Shown here piece by piece: positions 16,689-24,704 of a stretch of DNA of 53,521 nt. Position 1 is the stretch's first letter, and each line of letters begins with the position of its first letter. Source of the DNA: Ignisphaera sp. (GTDB lineage Archaea > Thermoproteota > Thermoprotei_A > Sulfolobales > Ignisphaeraceae). The notes under the pieces are model-generated. The model had not been told where the DNA came from, searched no databases, and saw only the letters and a list, made by a program, of their open reading frames with translations. The stretch is taken from positions 1 through 53,521 of the forward strand of contig JAWBKZ010000007.1 of the NCBI GenBank assembly GCA_038831005.1, in the 5' to 3' direction. Made by a program: the position numbers and the translations under genes.

Positions 16689-17576
16689 CTAGCTAGTTAA
16701 TGTATCGAAGCTTCCAGACCTATAGCCATTGAGATCTAGTGTTACATATCTATAGCCAAGCCTATTTAGCTCTCTAGCCACTCTATCCATAAGCTCTTCA
16801 CTAAAAAACTTCCTTCTCTCGTTTCTATCAACTTCTATCCTAGCTATATTTCCATGATCCCTGACTCTAACCAGAGATAAACCTGTTAGATCCTTAATTA
16901 TTCTTTCTGCTTTAGCTATCCTCACAATCTTTTCTAGAGTTATTGGAGAACCATACGGTATTCTTGTAGCTAGACAACTCGAAGAAGCTCTACTCCAGTT
17001 AGGGAGATTGAAAGCTTTAGCAATTTCTCTAGAATCTTCTTTCGTTATACCGATTTCTGCTAATGGACTTCTAACACCATACTCTCTCAAAGCTCTATAT
17101 CCAGGTCTATATGTATGTAGATCAGATGCATTTGTTCCATTGATAACCACATCTATATCCAGAAGATCTATATACTCGTTCAATTTCTCAACCATCTTCC
17201 TCTTACATACATAGCATCTGTCTACAGGATTTGAAACAAACTCTTTCTCAGAAAGAATATCTACCTCAATAACTATTCTTTCAACACCTAGAGATTTAGC
17301 GATCTCACTAGACCAATAAAGATCTTCTTCATCAACAATAGGCATAGAGAAGGTAACAGCAACAACTCTACTTGTACCGAGAACAGCTGTAGCAGTAGAT
17401 AGAACAACAGAACTATCAACACCACCAGAGAACATAACCATAACCTTTCCATCTATAGATCTAAACCAATTAACAAGACGCATAAACTTTGTATAGACAT
17501 CTACATTCATTTTCTTGAGCTTCTCCAAAACATCACCTAGATCAGTAAACACCATATATGCATCAACCATAGACAA
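16689..17576 (-). CDS. LarE-like PP-loop sulfurtransferase with three conserved cysteines
   Basis: ATP-pyrophosphatase of the LarE/COG1606 family. The PP-loop SGGVDSS is at 50-56, NGTNASD near 145-151, and the CYVC pair (Cys120, Cys123) and Cys200 in SSSCLATRIPYG are present. LarE activates a substrate carboxylate by adenylylation and inserts sulfur. Some members use one sacrificial Cys, whereas those with this three-Cys pattern bind a 4Fe-4S cluster and can be catalytic. In known systems LarE helps make the nickel-pincer cofactor. No larB, larC or larA is visible here, so the substrate is unknown. TTG at 17576 and ATG at 17570 are both possible starts. It converges with the HypE-like gene. 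Confidence 0.82.
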   Translation of the reverse strand: MSMVDAYMVFTDLGDVLEKLKKMNVDVYTKFMRLVNWFRSIDGKVMVMFSGGVDSSVVLSTATAVLGTSRVVAVTFSMPIVDEEDLYWSSEIAKSLGVERIVIEVDILSEKEFVSNPVDRCYVCKRKMVEKLNEYIDLLDIDVVINGTNASDLHTYRPGYRALREYGVRSPLAEIGITKEDSREIAKAFNLPNWSRASSSCLATRIPYGSPITLEKIVRIAKAERIIKDLTGLSLVRVRDHGNIARIEVDRNERRKFFSEELMDRVARELNRLGYRYVTLDLNGYRSGSFDTLTS

Positions 17577-18099
17577 CAGAATACTCTCAAAACCTAATAT
17601 ACTCTAAAGAAAACCATAGACTCAAAACATGTTCATAGCTTTAGTCATGGATGGCTCTGCTTACCGGCATATCCTAGATACATCTATATACATCTATTAG
17701 TATTGCACAGTCTCTTGGTACACTATATTCCATAATTAGAGACAAGATACTAATAGTATAGATATCGAGATCAAGACACTAACAACGGTTATGTGTCATC
17801 ATAGAAACTTTGAAGAAACTGGAAAAGATAAGTCTAGATCCTATAGATTTACTGAATAACCATAAAACTATGCTAGACTTAGCGAATATATTTTAGAGAT
17901 ATACTAAACAGTTACTACAGGATTATCTCTAGTAACGATTTTGCGCTACTCTAGAGGTGTCAAGTAGATTGATATGTTCTTGATTATATCAATAGGTAAA
18001 AATCTATATTCATATCTTTCACATGAATTCCAAAAAAGTTATAAACTTCCTAGAGCATAACCTTCTACATCCTGATTCAAATCACTATAGTGATGTTAA
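17577..18099. other. Intergenic region with one short coding-like remnant
   Basis: No complete gene seen. On the plus strand about 33 codons ending at TAG near 17898 read as a plausible helical protein fragment (ETLKKLEKISLDPIDLL...), but there is no start codon and it is too short to call. Before the next gene, GTGA with a 6-base spacer serves the ATG at 18100. Confidence 0.3.
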
Positions 18100-19284
18100 A
18101 TGTTTTCACGAAAACACCTATATATAGTGATAGTTATAGCCTGTATAGCTATAGCCTGCATAATTGCTACAGTTTTGTTCATTACTGAATCGTCTAGATA
18201 CTCCTCAAATCCTACAGTTACACCAACAGCTATAGTTACATCAACAAGTAGTACTCCAATAGCAGGTATCCCAGTTTATAGGGGATCTATAGAACATTTT
18301 CTGGCTAGCTATTATTATACACTATTGGGTATACCACGTGAAGGAGTTATCTATAAAGTTTATCTCGTTGGAAATGCTACTGCAAAAGATATCCTGAATT
18401 GGTATAAGAGTAATCTAGCTGGTTATGAAGTTGTTGCAGACTACGGGATCAATACTATATCAACACCTGAAGGTTCTGTTGAGTGGGGAGCAATACTGTT
18501 TAAGAAGGATAGAGAGGGGGTTGGGATTTGGGCTTTGAGTGGAGCTCCAACAAAAGTAGACGGTAAACCAGGTACAGTCTATTGTGTGGTTGTAGGTGAT
18601 ATCGAGAAATTAACTAGTGAAGGAATTACAACTACTCCAGTTTCTGAAGGATTACCAAATTCAGATCAAGTTGGTGGAGAAGAGCCTATTCAGAGGTATC
18701 CTGGTTCTGTAATGCTTTCATATCGTAGAGAGGAAGGTTTTCCAACAATTATATTGATAGAATATGGAATCACAGCTGATATTAGTACAGTAGCAGAATG
18801 GTATAAAAACGAGCTTCAATCCAGAGGATGGACAGTAAAAAGTGAGGGAAAAACTTCAGAAAAGATAAGTCTACATCTTCTAAAAGCTCAGGAAGAAGTC
18901 GGAGTTATAATTAATGCTCCCACAAACGAAAGAAAATACACCTTGATATCTATTCACTACGGTTCGTATAAGCTTCCTTCTAAAGATGTTGAATCAGGAA
19001 CAGAACCAATTGAGAGATATCCCGGTTCTGTAATGCTTAAATACCACTCGATGGTAATTAGTGGAATAAAGATTATAGAAATAACCTATGGTACTTACGA
19101 TAGTGTAGACAATGTAGTATCATGGTATAGAGACTATCTAAGGGCAAACAATTGGCAAATATTGATGGAGCAAACTGAAGATGAAGGAAAATCCTTTTCA
19201 TACACTAAAGAGAGTGCTGTTCTTCAGTTAACAGTTTCGTCAAAAACTTATACAGAGATAGAGATATTGTATCAAGGACCTTGA
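18100..19284 (+). CDS. Anchored surface protein with three copies of a YPGS-type domain
   Basis: An uncleaved signal anchor (hydrophobic residues about 8-28) and a short Thr/Ser linker (about 35-55) are followed by three related domains of about 95-110 residues. The second and third begin with nearly the same words, EEPIQRYPGSVMLSY and TEPIERYPGSVMLKY. Each domain contains a WYK/WYR motif followed by L..RGW or L..NNW (WYKNELQSRGW, WYRDYLRANNW); the first has WYKSNLAGY. This pattern of a YPG strand then a helix in which a Tyr and a Trp flank a chain reversal is seen in many secreted proteins of unknown function. It is probably co-expressed with the beta-propeller protein that follows. Confidence 0.65.
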   Translation: MFSRKHLYIVIVIACIAIACIIATVLFITESSRYSSNPTVTPTAIVTSTSSTPIAGIPVYRGSIEHFLASYYYTLLGIPREGVIYKVYLVGNATAKDILNWYKSNLAGYEVVADYGINTISTPEGSVEWGAILFKKDREGVGIWALSGAPTKVDGKPGTVYCVVVGDIEKLTSEGITTTPVSEGLPNSDQVGGEEPIQRYPGSVMLSYRREEGFPTIILIEYGITADISTVAEWYKNELQSRGWTVKSEGKTSEKISLHLLKAQEEVGVIINAPTNERKYTLISIHYGSYKLPSKDVESGTEPIERYPGSVMLKYHSMVISGIKIIEITYGTYDSVDNVVSWYRDYLRANNWQILMEQTEDEGKSFSYTKESAVLQLTVSSKTYTEIEILYQGP

Positions 19285-19291
19285 ACGGTGA

Positions 19292-20962
19292 TTGATCATT
19301 AAACAGAAAATAGTTTTTGTTTTAATAGTTCTCTTAATAATCTCTTTATCAGTTTTTGCCATGTATATCATCTATTTTATGAAGAGAATAGTTTTAGAGG
19401 AAATAGCTCCATCTAAGGAACCTGGGAATATCCCAATGGAGTTCTATCCACCTAAGCTTCCATGGATTATGGAGAAAGGTGATGAAGAAAACGACATGTA
19501 TTATGCTTCTAATCTGCCTAGGGTTCCAGAACTAGCCTTTAAGATCAGTATTTCAGCCAATATTGGTGGAGTATTAGCTGAAGCTCTTGTGGAGAAAGAC
19601 AAAATCCTCTTAGCGGACTATCAAGGTGTCTACACACTCAATAGAGAAAATGGAGATTTGGTGTGGGGTGTTGAAGTCTACTCTGATAGTCTTGAAGGAA
19701 GAGCTGTATCTTATCCACAACCAGTATCTAGATGGAAAGCCTTAGGTTTATGGAGATTTGTTGAAGCTTATGGATTAGGGAAGTACCTATATGTTGGAAC
19801 TTCTTCGACGCCCGAAGGCGATGCCTATCTCATTGCCTTCGATAAAGATAGTGGTGAAGTTGTTTGGAGTGTTAAGCTTGAATCTGAAGTTAATGCATCA
19901 TCTAAAGCTTCAGTAACATCAAATCTTATAGTTGCTGGAGGAAGAATTTTTGTTGGAAGTGTTAGAGATGAGGGATATGTTTTCTGTGTAACAGAAGATG
20001 GTGTTCTTCAGTGGCGTAGTAAAGTTGGGGCAAATGTTAGAGGTCTAACCTATGGACATGATGTTCTCTACGTGACTTCAGAACCATCAACAAATCTTTA
20101 TGCACTAGACCCAAAAACAGGAGAAATTCTATGGATTTTTAAATACAGCAACATAATAGGTACACCTATATATAGGAAGGATAGAGTTATACTCTCTGAC
20201 TCTATAGGTAATATTTTGGCTATTTCTTGGAATGGAACACTGCTGTGGAGGAAATACTTAGGGGTAGGGGGAGACATTAATACCAATCCCTATATCGCAG
20301 TTGATAACCAATACATATATGCTGTTAGAGATTTGGGAGAAAAACCGCTGAACATCTTCAAGCTTGATCTCGATGGAAACACTTTAGGGAACTTCACTAT
20401 AGAGAATAACGAATATGGTGGAAGACCTCTAACATCAAATGATGTTGTGATCCTACCGATTCTGTACCCCAATAAGTATAGCAAGCTCTACTTCTTATGG
20501 AGAGGACTCTTTAAGCTCTATGAACTTAGATTTGAAGAAGAAGAGATCTGGATGCCTAAAGTTAGTACGGCTTATGGCGAGATATACGTTATTGTAAATC
20601 CAACTACTCTATACAAATTCGTAGACCCTAGCAAGCCTACCATATATAGCGTAAATACTGAATTAAGTGATGGAGAACTTCTAGTAAATGCATCAGTTTG
20701 TGATAGAGAAAGCGGTCTCTATGGAGTCTATCTAGTTTATAGTCTTAATGGACTAGAATGGAGCTACCAACCTATGCATATTTCGATAAGATATATTGTG
20801 GAGCCCATAGGAGGTTACGGTTTTGGAGAAAAACCATTCCCATACACTACAAAAATCAAAATACCTGAAGAAACTAGAGAGATCGAGTTCTATGTATTGG
20901 CTATAGATAATATCGGAAACCATGAAGCTACAAGAGTATATGCATACTCCATACATAGATAA
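19292..20962 (+). CDS. Membrane-anchored PQQ-like beta-propeller protein
   Basis: An N-terminal anchor (about residues 7-28) is followed by propeller blades with the usual Trp-containing strand endings: GDLVWGVEV, GEVVWSVKL, LQWRSKV, GEILWIFKY and LLWRKYL. A C-terminal Ig-like domain starts near residue 460 (CDRESGLYGVYLVYSLNGLEW). No cofactor-binding residues are evident, so a structural or scaffolding role outside the cell, like BamB-type propellers, is more likely than dehydrogenase activity. TTG at 19292 is the formal start, but it touches the GGTGA at 19287-19291 with no spacer. ATT at 19298 has the preferred 6-base spacing. The gene is seven bases downstream of the YPGS-domain gene, suggesting one complex. 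Confidence 0.72.
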   Translation: MIIKQKIVFVLIVLLIISLSVFAMYIIYFMKRIVLEEIAPSKEPGNIPMEFYPPKLPWIMEKGDEENDMYYASNLPRVPELAFKISISANIGGVLAEALVEKDKILLADYQGVYTLNRENGDLVWGVEVYSDSLEGRAVSYPQPVSRWKALGLWRFVEAYGLGKYLYVGTSSTPEGDAYLIAFDKDSGEVVWSVKLESEVNASSKASVTSNLIVAGGRIFVGSVRDEGYVFCVTEDGVLQWRSKVGANVRGLTYGHDVLYVTSEPSTNLYALDPKTGEILWIFKYSNIIGTPIYRKDRVILSDSIGNILAISWNGTLLWRKYLGVGGDINTNPYIAVDNQYIYAVRDLGEKPLNIFKLDLDGNTLGNFTIENNEYGGRPLTSNDVVILPILYPNKYSKLYFLWRGLFKLYELRFEEEEIWMPKVSTAYGEIYVIVNPTTLYKFVDPSKPTIYSVNTELSDGELLVNASVCDRESGLYGVYLVYSLNGLEWSYQPMHISIRYIVEPIGGYGFGEKPFPYTTKIKIPEETREIEFYVLAIDNIGNHEATRVYAYSIHR

Positions 20963-21324
20963 GTAAAAGAAAGATATCTATGTAAGCTAAACTGCTGGAA
21001 TATAGATAGATTTCCCTTTTCTTTTGGTTAAGCAAAATGTAGCTATATTCATCACTATTTTCTCTATCTAGATTTCCTTATCGTATCATGTTTTATTCAT
21101 GTTTTGTAGATCTATAGTGTTTTTATCTAGAGTGAAGCAAGAGCTTATCATAGCTTCAACTATGGACATTATCTTTATACCTATTTATGGCCAGCTACTA
21201 GCAGAACTTTTTACAGTATTGGTCTACCTTATCTTGCTATATCACTTATTGGTTTACTGTATAGGTAGTGTTAAGCAGTATTTGTGAGCAATAATTATGT
21301 ATCTGTTGAATTAACTCTTATGAC
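20963..21324. other. Intergenic region, no convincing gene
   Basis: The only open frame of note is 21099-21287 on the plus strand, 62 hydrophobic residues from an ATG without a ribosome binding site. It could be a small membrane protein, but nothing in sequence or context supports it. Confidence 0.3.
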
Positions 21325-21735
21325 TTATGTAGCAATATCAGGGGTATTGTATCGATTATCAGTATTGTTTATTATGGGTATCCCATTATCTATAGCATCT
21401 ACTATAGCTGGATTCTTCTTCTTTTTTAGATTCTCAAACTCGTTTCTCGAGATTATTATAGGCTCTATTGGAGCTTCTACAGCAGTTATACAGGGTACAA
21501 CCATATCTATTCTCTCTGTAGGTTTTTTCGGTAGCACATCATCAACCACTATCAGAATATCTATATCGCTCCACTCATTAAAATCACCTCTAGCATAAGA
21601 GCCAAAGAGCACAACTAAAACGATGCTTCTAAATATCTTCTTTATGCATTCAGTAAACTCTTTCGCTTTACTTAAAGCCCATCCAGCTCTCTTTATCCGC
21701 TTTTCAACAACTTTCTCCAAACACTTATCACCCAA
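21325..21735 (-). CDS. MNT-type minimal nucleotidyltransferase
   Basis: A single nucleotidyltransferase domain with the signature VLFGSYARGDFNEWSDIDILIV around residues 43-64 (GS, then two catalytic Asp in SDID), and a later IDMVV strand with the third Asp. In HEPN/MNT pairs the MNT protein can act as antitoxin by AMP-modifying or masking the HEPN RNase. The start overlaps the upstream HEPN gene by 43 bases; an internal start is possible but no better one is visible. The KKKK stretch in the C-terminal half is normal for the family. Confidence 0.82.
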   Translation of the reverse strand: MGDKCLEKVVEKRIKRAGWALSKAKEFTECIKKIFRSIVLVVLFGSYARGDFNEWSDIDILIVVDDVLPKKPTERIDMVVPCITAVEAPIEPIIISRNEFENLKKKKNPAIVDAIDNGIPIINNTDNRYNTPDIAT

Positions 21736-22115
21736 TCAATAACTTTTTCAGCAAATTCTATAGCTTCTCTAGATTCACTTTCTGTGTAATAGTCTTCAGG
21801 TACCCCTTCACTCCATACATCAGGATACCTCGTAGGTATATAGAATTTACTCAATCTCACGAGAGCTTCATAGATATCAATAGAGATCTCTATACCTATA
21901 CTCTTCAAGACATTACCTAACTCAACTAGCGAATGCCCTATTCTCGGGCTACCTAATCCCCATAGAATAGCTTTGAGAGCTTTTTCAGCAGCTTGATGAG
22001 CTTTAAAACAAGACCAGTTGTAATCTCTATTAACATGATCTCTTTTAGCAGATTCAAGCGTTAGTCTAGCACTCTTAATCCATCTATTGAACTCACTCTC
22101 ATCAAAACTATACAA
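21693..22115 (-). CDS. HEPN-domain protein paired with MNT nucleotidyltransferase
   Basis: A four-helix HEPN domain: an N-terminal helix (WIKSARLTLESAKRDHVNRDY), then CFKAHQAAEKALKAILW around 38-54, a GHSLVELGNVL turn near 61-71, and YIPTRYPDVW with the final helix EAIEFAEKVIDWV. The QAAEKALKA and GHSL signatures match the Pfam HEPN family found beside MNT proteins in archaea. It overlaps the MNT gene, so translation is coupled. The start is TTG at 22115. This is either a toxin-antitoxin module or a nucleotide-modifying pair. Confidence 0.82.
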   Translation of the reverse strand: MYSFDESEFNRWIKSARLTLESAKRDHVNRDYNWSCFKAHQAAEKALKAILWGLGSPRIGHSLVELGNVLKSIGIEISIDIYEALVRLSKFYIPTRYPDVWSEGVPEDYYTESESREAIEFAEKVIDWVISVWRKLLKSG

Positions 22116-22541
22116 AACTATAACCCGTAGACAATATTTTGTGTACCATATATAATAGTTTTTCAGTTACAACAGAAAACCTCCTAAAGCATGTAAACCT
22201 GTGCACTAGACACAATTTAAGATTTAAGAAGTTGAGAAGACTAAGAGATGATTATGATAGGTATTTTATCGTAGTAGCTATAACGTTATTATAATACTAT
22301 GTATTTCATTACTTGATTACAAGGCATCTAACGGTAGGGTATATAGCCTGTATATCTCTATAGTTATACCCACTAATTGCTTTACTGTCTATAGGTTATA
22401 GTCTGAGAATTGCGGACTAGTTGCTTTCTTCTTAATGCTGTTCCTTGTTCTATGCATAAACACCTTCACATCATAGAAATAGAAGATCAAAACTAAGAAC
22501 AAGAAACCTAGGTGGTTCACATTAATGTAGTAACAATTGTT
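22116..22541. other. Intergenic region with a possible short remnant
   Basis: No gene. About 25 codons on the plus strand (reading FKKLRRLRDDYDRYF) ending near 22292 look like the C-terminus of another HEPN-like protein, but the match is weak and no start exists. Confidence 0.25.
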
Positions 22542-22754
22542 TTATTTAATTTTCTTTTTCTTAACAAAAAGGATAGATGATAAACCATATGTTGAGAGAA
22601 TTAGGCCTATTAAAGATAAGATATAGCTTAATATGGATATAGGTACGCTGTAGCATGTTTCGTATATGACCATTAGGAACGCTATGATCCATCCTAGGAA
22701 AAGAAGAATTAAACCTATGACAAGCTCTCGTAATCCTATGGTAGTTCTAGGCAT
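22542..22754 (-). CDS. Small two-span membrane protein at the end of the Dpp operon
   Basis: 70 residues with two hydrophobic segments (about 10-30 and 36-62) and a highly basic tail (KKKKIK). Its ATG overlaps the end of the DppF gene by eight bases, so it is translated from the same message as the ABC transporter. I do not recognise a family. A role as a small accessory subunit of the transporter is inferred from position only. Confidence 0.6.
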   Translation of the reverse strand: MPRTTIGLRELVIGLILLFLGWIIAFLMVIYETCYSVPISILSYILSLIGLILSTYGLSSILFVKKKKIK

Positions 22755-23739
22755 AGAGCCAACACTTGACTTGTATATTTGTTTTTAGCTGAACCATGGG
22801 CGGTTCCTGGTTTCTACACTTATCCATTGCTTGTGGACATCTTGGATAGAATCTACATCCAGAAGGAGGATTAATTAAGCTTGGTGGTTCACCTGGAAGA
22901 GTTTTACGCATTATAGATCTATTTCGGGGATCTGGATCTGGTAACACACTTAACAGAGCTCTTGTATATGGATGCTTTGGGCTATGTATTACCTCCATGG
23001 ATAGCCCTTTTTCTACAAATTGACCTGCATACATAACGATTATGTTATCTGAAAAATATTTTGCTGTTGCAAAATCATGTGTTATGTATATTACTGATAA
23101 GTTGTACTTCTCTTTTAACTCCTTAAATAAGGTGAGTATCTCAATACGAACAGATGCATCAAGCATAGACACAGGTTCATCAGCTACTACAAGCTTAGGT
23201 CTAAGAACTAGTGCTCTAGCTATAGCAACACGTTGTAGCTGTCCACCGCTAAGCATATGAGGATATTTATTCATAAAATCTTCTGGAGGTGTTAATCCAA
23301 CCTCCATCAGTATACTGTATACTTTTTCTATACGCTCTTGCTTAGATACACCATGTATCTTCATAGGTTCTTCAAGTATCGACTTTATATTCATGAATGG
23401 AGGCATAGCACCGTAAGGATCTTGCTGAATATAGCCTACCTGTCTTGAGTACCATCTCCTTATCTGGGTCCTCGGGATCTTCGTTATATCAACTCCATCG
23501 AATACTATTCTACCGCTCGTTATGGGTATAAGTCCAACAATTGTTTTAGCTAGTGTTGATTTACCGCAACCACTTTCACCTACAATAGCTGTTATCTCGC
23601 CTCTTTTTATGTTGAAAGAAACTCCATCAACTGCTCTAATATACCCTATTATCGAGAACAGTTTTCTTATTGGATACCAAACTTTTATATCTTCTACAAC
23701 AAGTATATCGTTTTTCTCTTGATCGTTATTTTTCTGCAT
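22747..23739 (-). CDS. dppF: Oligopeptide/dipeptide-type ABC transporter ATPase, DppF/OppF
   Basis: ABC ATPase with Walker A GESGCGKST, the signature LSGGQLQRVAIARAL, Walker B LVVADEPVSMLD and the H-loop ITHDF. The C-terminal extension PPSGCRFYPRCPQAMDKC is the conserved Cys-rich oligopeptide-transporter domain that can hold an Fe-S cluster. Length 330 is standard. It overlaps DppD by 14 bases and the small membrane protein by eight bases. It energises import together with DppD and the two permeases upstream. Confidence 0.92.
   Translation of the reverse strand: MQKNNDQEKNDILVVEDIKVWYPIRKLFSIIGYIRAVDGVSFNIKRGEITAIVGESGCGKSTLAKTIVGLIPITSGRIVFDGVDITKIPRTQIRRWYSRQVGYIQQDPYGAMPPFMNIKSILEEPMKIHGVSKQERIEKVYSILMEVGLTPPEDFMNKYPHMLSGGQLQRVAIARALVLRPKLVVADEPVSMLDASVRIEILTLFKELKEKYNLSVIYITHDFATAKYFSDNIIVMYAGQFVEKGLSMEVIHSPKHPYTRALLSVLPDPDPRNRSIMRKTLPGEPPSLINPPSGCRFYPRCPQAMDKCRNQEPPMVQLKTNIQVKCWLYA
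22825..22887. repeat. 63-bp perfect direct repeat, copy 1 (in dppF)
   Basis: Identical base for base to 23810-23872 in dppD. It encodes the C-terminal PSLINPPSGCRFYPRCPQAM segment in both ATPases. Identity at every third position suggests gene conversion between the paralogues rather than protein-level constraint alone. Confidence 0.9.
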
Positions 23740-24697
23740 ATAACCAACACCTCACGTAATCTTCTGGACCTGTCGCTATTACTGGAGGAGGAGTCTTTTC
23801 ACATATAGGCATTGCTTGTGGACATCTTGGATAGAATCTACATCCAGAAGGAGGATTAATTAAGCTTGGTGGAGTTCCAGGAATAAAAACTACTTGTTTA
23901 TCTGTGTGTATCCTAGGAACACTACCAAGTAGACCTCTGCTATACGGATGTAGAGGATCTGTATACATTTTCTCTGCAGATCCTAGCTCAACGATTTGAC
24001 CTGCATACATAACAGCAACTTTATCGCTTAATTCACTAGATACAGCAATATCATGTGTTATAAATATAAATGATAGATTCTCAGTATTTTTAAGCTCTTT
24101 CAACAAGTTCATTATATTGGCTTGCGTCATAACGTCTAGAGCTGATGTCGGTTCATCTAGAATCACAACCCTAGGGTTCGTTATTATAGATAAGGCTATA
24201 ACAACTCTTTGCCTCATACCACCACTTAATTCAAAGGGATATCTCCATAGAAAATCTTCTGCAATACCTACTTTTTTAATAACTTCTCTTGCCCGTTCTA
24301 TAGCCTCATTTTTAGACATATTTGTGTGTAGAACTAGTGGTTCTATCAAATGGTCTACAACTTTTATAACAGGGTTCAGCGAGTTTATTGCGGCTTGAGT
24401 TACATAGGCTATTTTCTTCCATCTTATCTGTTTATCGAATTCCGCATCACTTAACTTCATAACCTCGATGCCATCTAACTTTATACTACCTGAGAACTCG
24501 TATACATTTCTAGGTAAGAATCTTATAAGAGCTCTAGATAGACTTGTTTTACCGCAACCAGATTCCCCAATTATTGCTAAGGTCTCTCTTTCTCTCAAAG
24601 TAAAGCTAACTTCATCAACCGCTCTAACAATACCAGCTAAAGTTCTATAGTAAAGCTTTAGATTTTTAACCTCTAGTACTTCACTCATAGCTTTCAC
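23726..24697 (-). CDS. dppD: Oligopeptide/dipeptide-type ABC transporter ATPase, DppD/OppD
   Basis: ABC ATPase paired with DppF: Walker A GESGCGKTS, signature LSGGMRQRVVIALS, Walker B VVILDEPTSALD, H-loop ITHDI, and the same C-terminal Cys-rich extension (GCRFYPRCPQAMPIC). The first start codon is GTG at 24697, but the ATG at 24688 has GTGA five bases before it and is more likely, giving 320 residues. It follows the DppC permease by about seven bases in the operon. Confidence 0.92.
   Translation of the reverse strand: MKAMSEVLEVKNLKLYYRTLAGIVRAVDEVSFTLRERETLAIIGESGCGKTSLSRALIRFLPRNVYEFSGSIKLDGIEVMKLSDAEFDKQIRWKKIAYVTQAAINSLNPVIKVVDHLIEPLVLHTNMSKNEAIERAREVIKKVGIAEDFLWRYPFELSGGMRQRVVIALSIITNPRVVILDEPTSALDVMTQANIMNLLKELKNTENLSFIFITHDIAVSSELSDKVAVMYAGQIVELGSAEKMYTDPLHPYSRGLLGSVPRIHTDKQVVFIPGTPPSLINPPSGCRFYPRCPQAMPICEKTPPPVIATGPEDYVRCWLYAEK
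23810..23872. repeat. 63-bp perfect direct repeat, copy 2 (in dppD)
   Basis: Partner of 22825-22887; see that entry. The flanking sequence diverges at once on both sides. Confidence 0.9.
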
Positions 24698-24704
24698 ACA
24701 AAGT

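Noticed and set aside
21099-21287. Small hydrophobic open frame as a gene
   Set aside because: No ribosome binding site, no partner, and hydrophobic frames arise easily in AT-rich DNA.
22825-23872. 63-bp direct repeats as attachment sites of an integrated element
   Set aside because: Both copies lie at homologous positions in paralogous ATPase genes, so common origin or conversion explains them.
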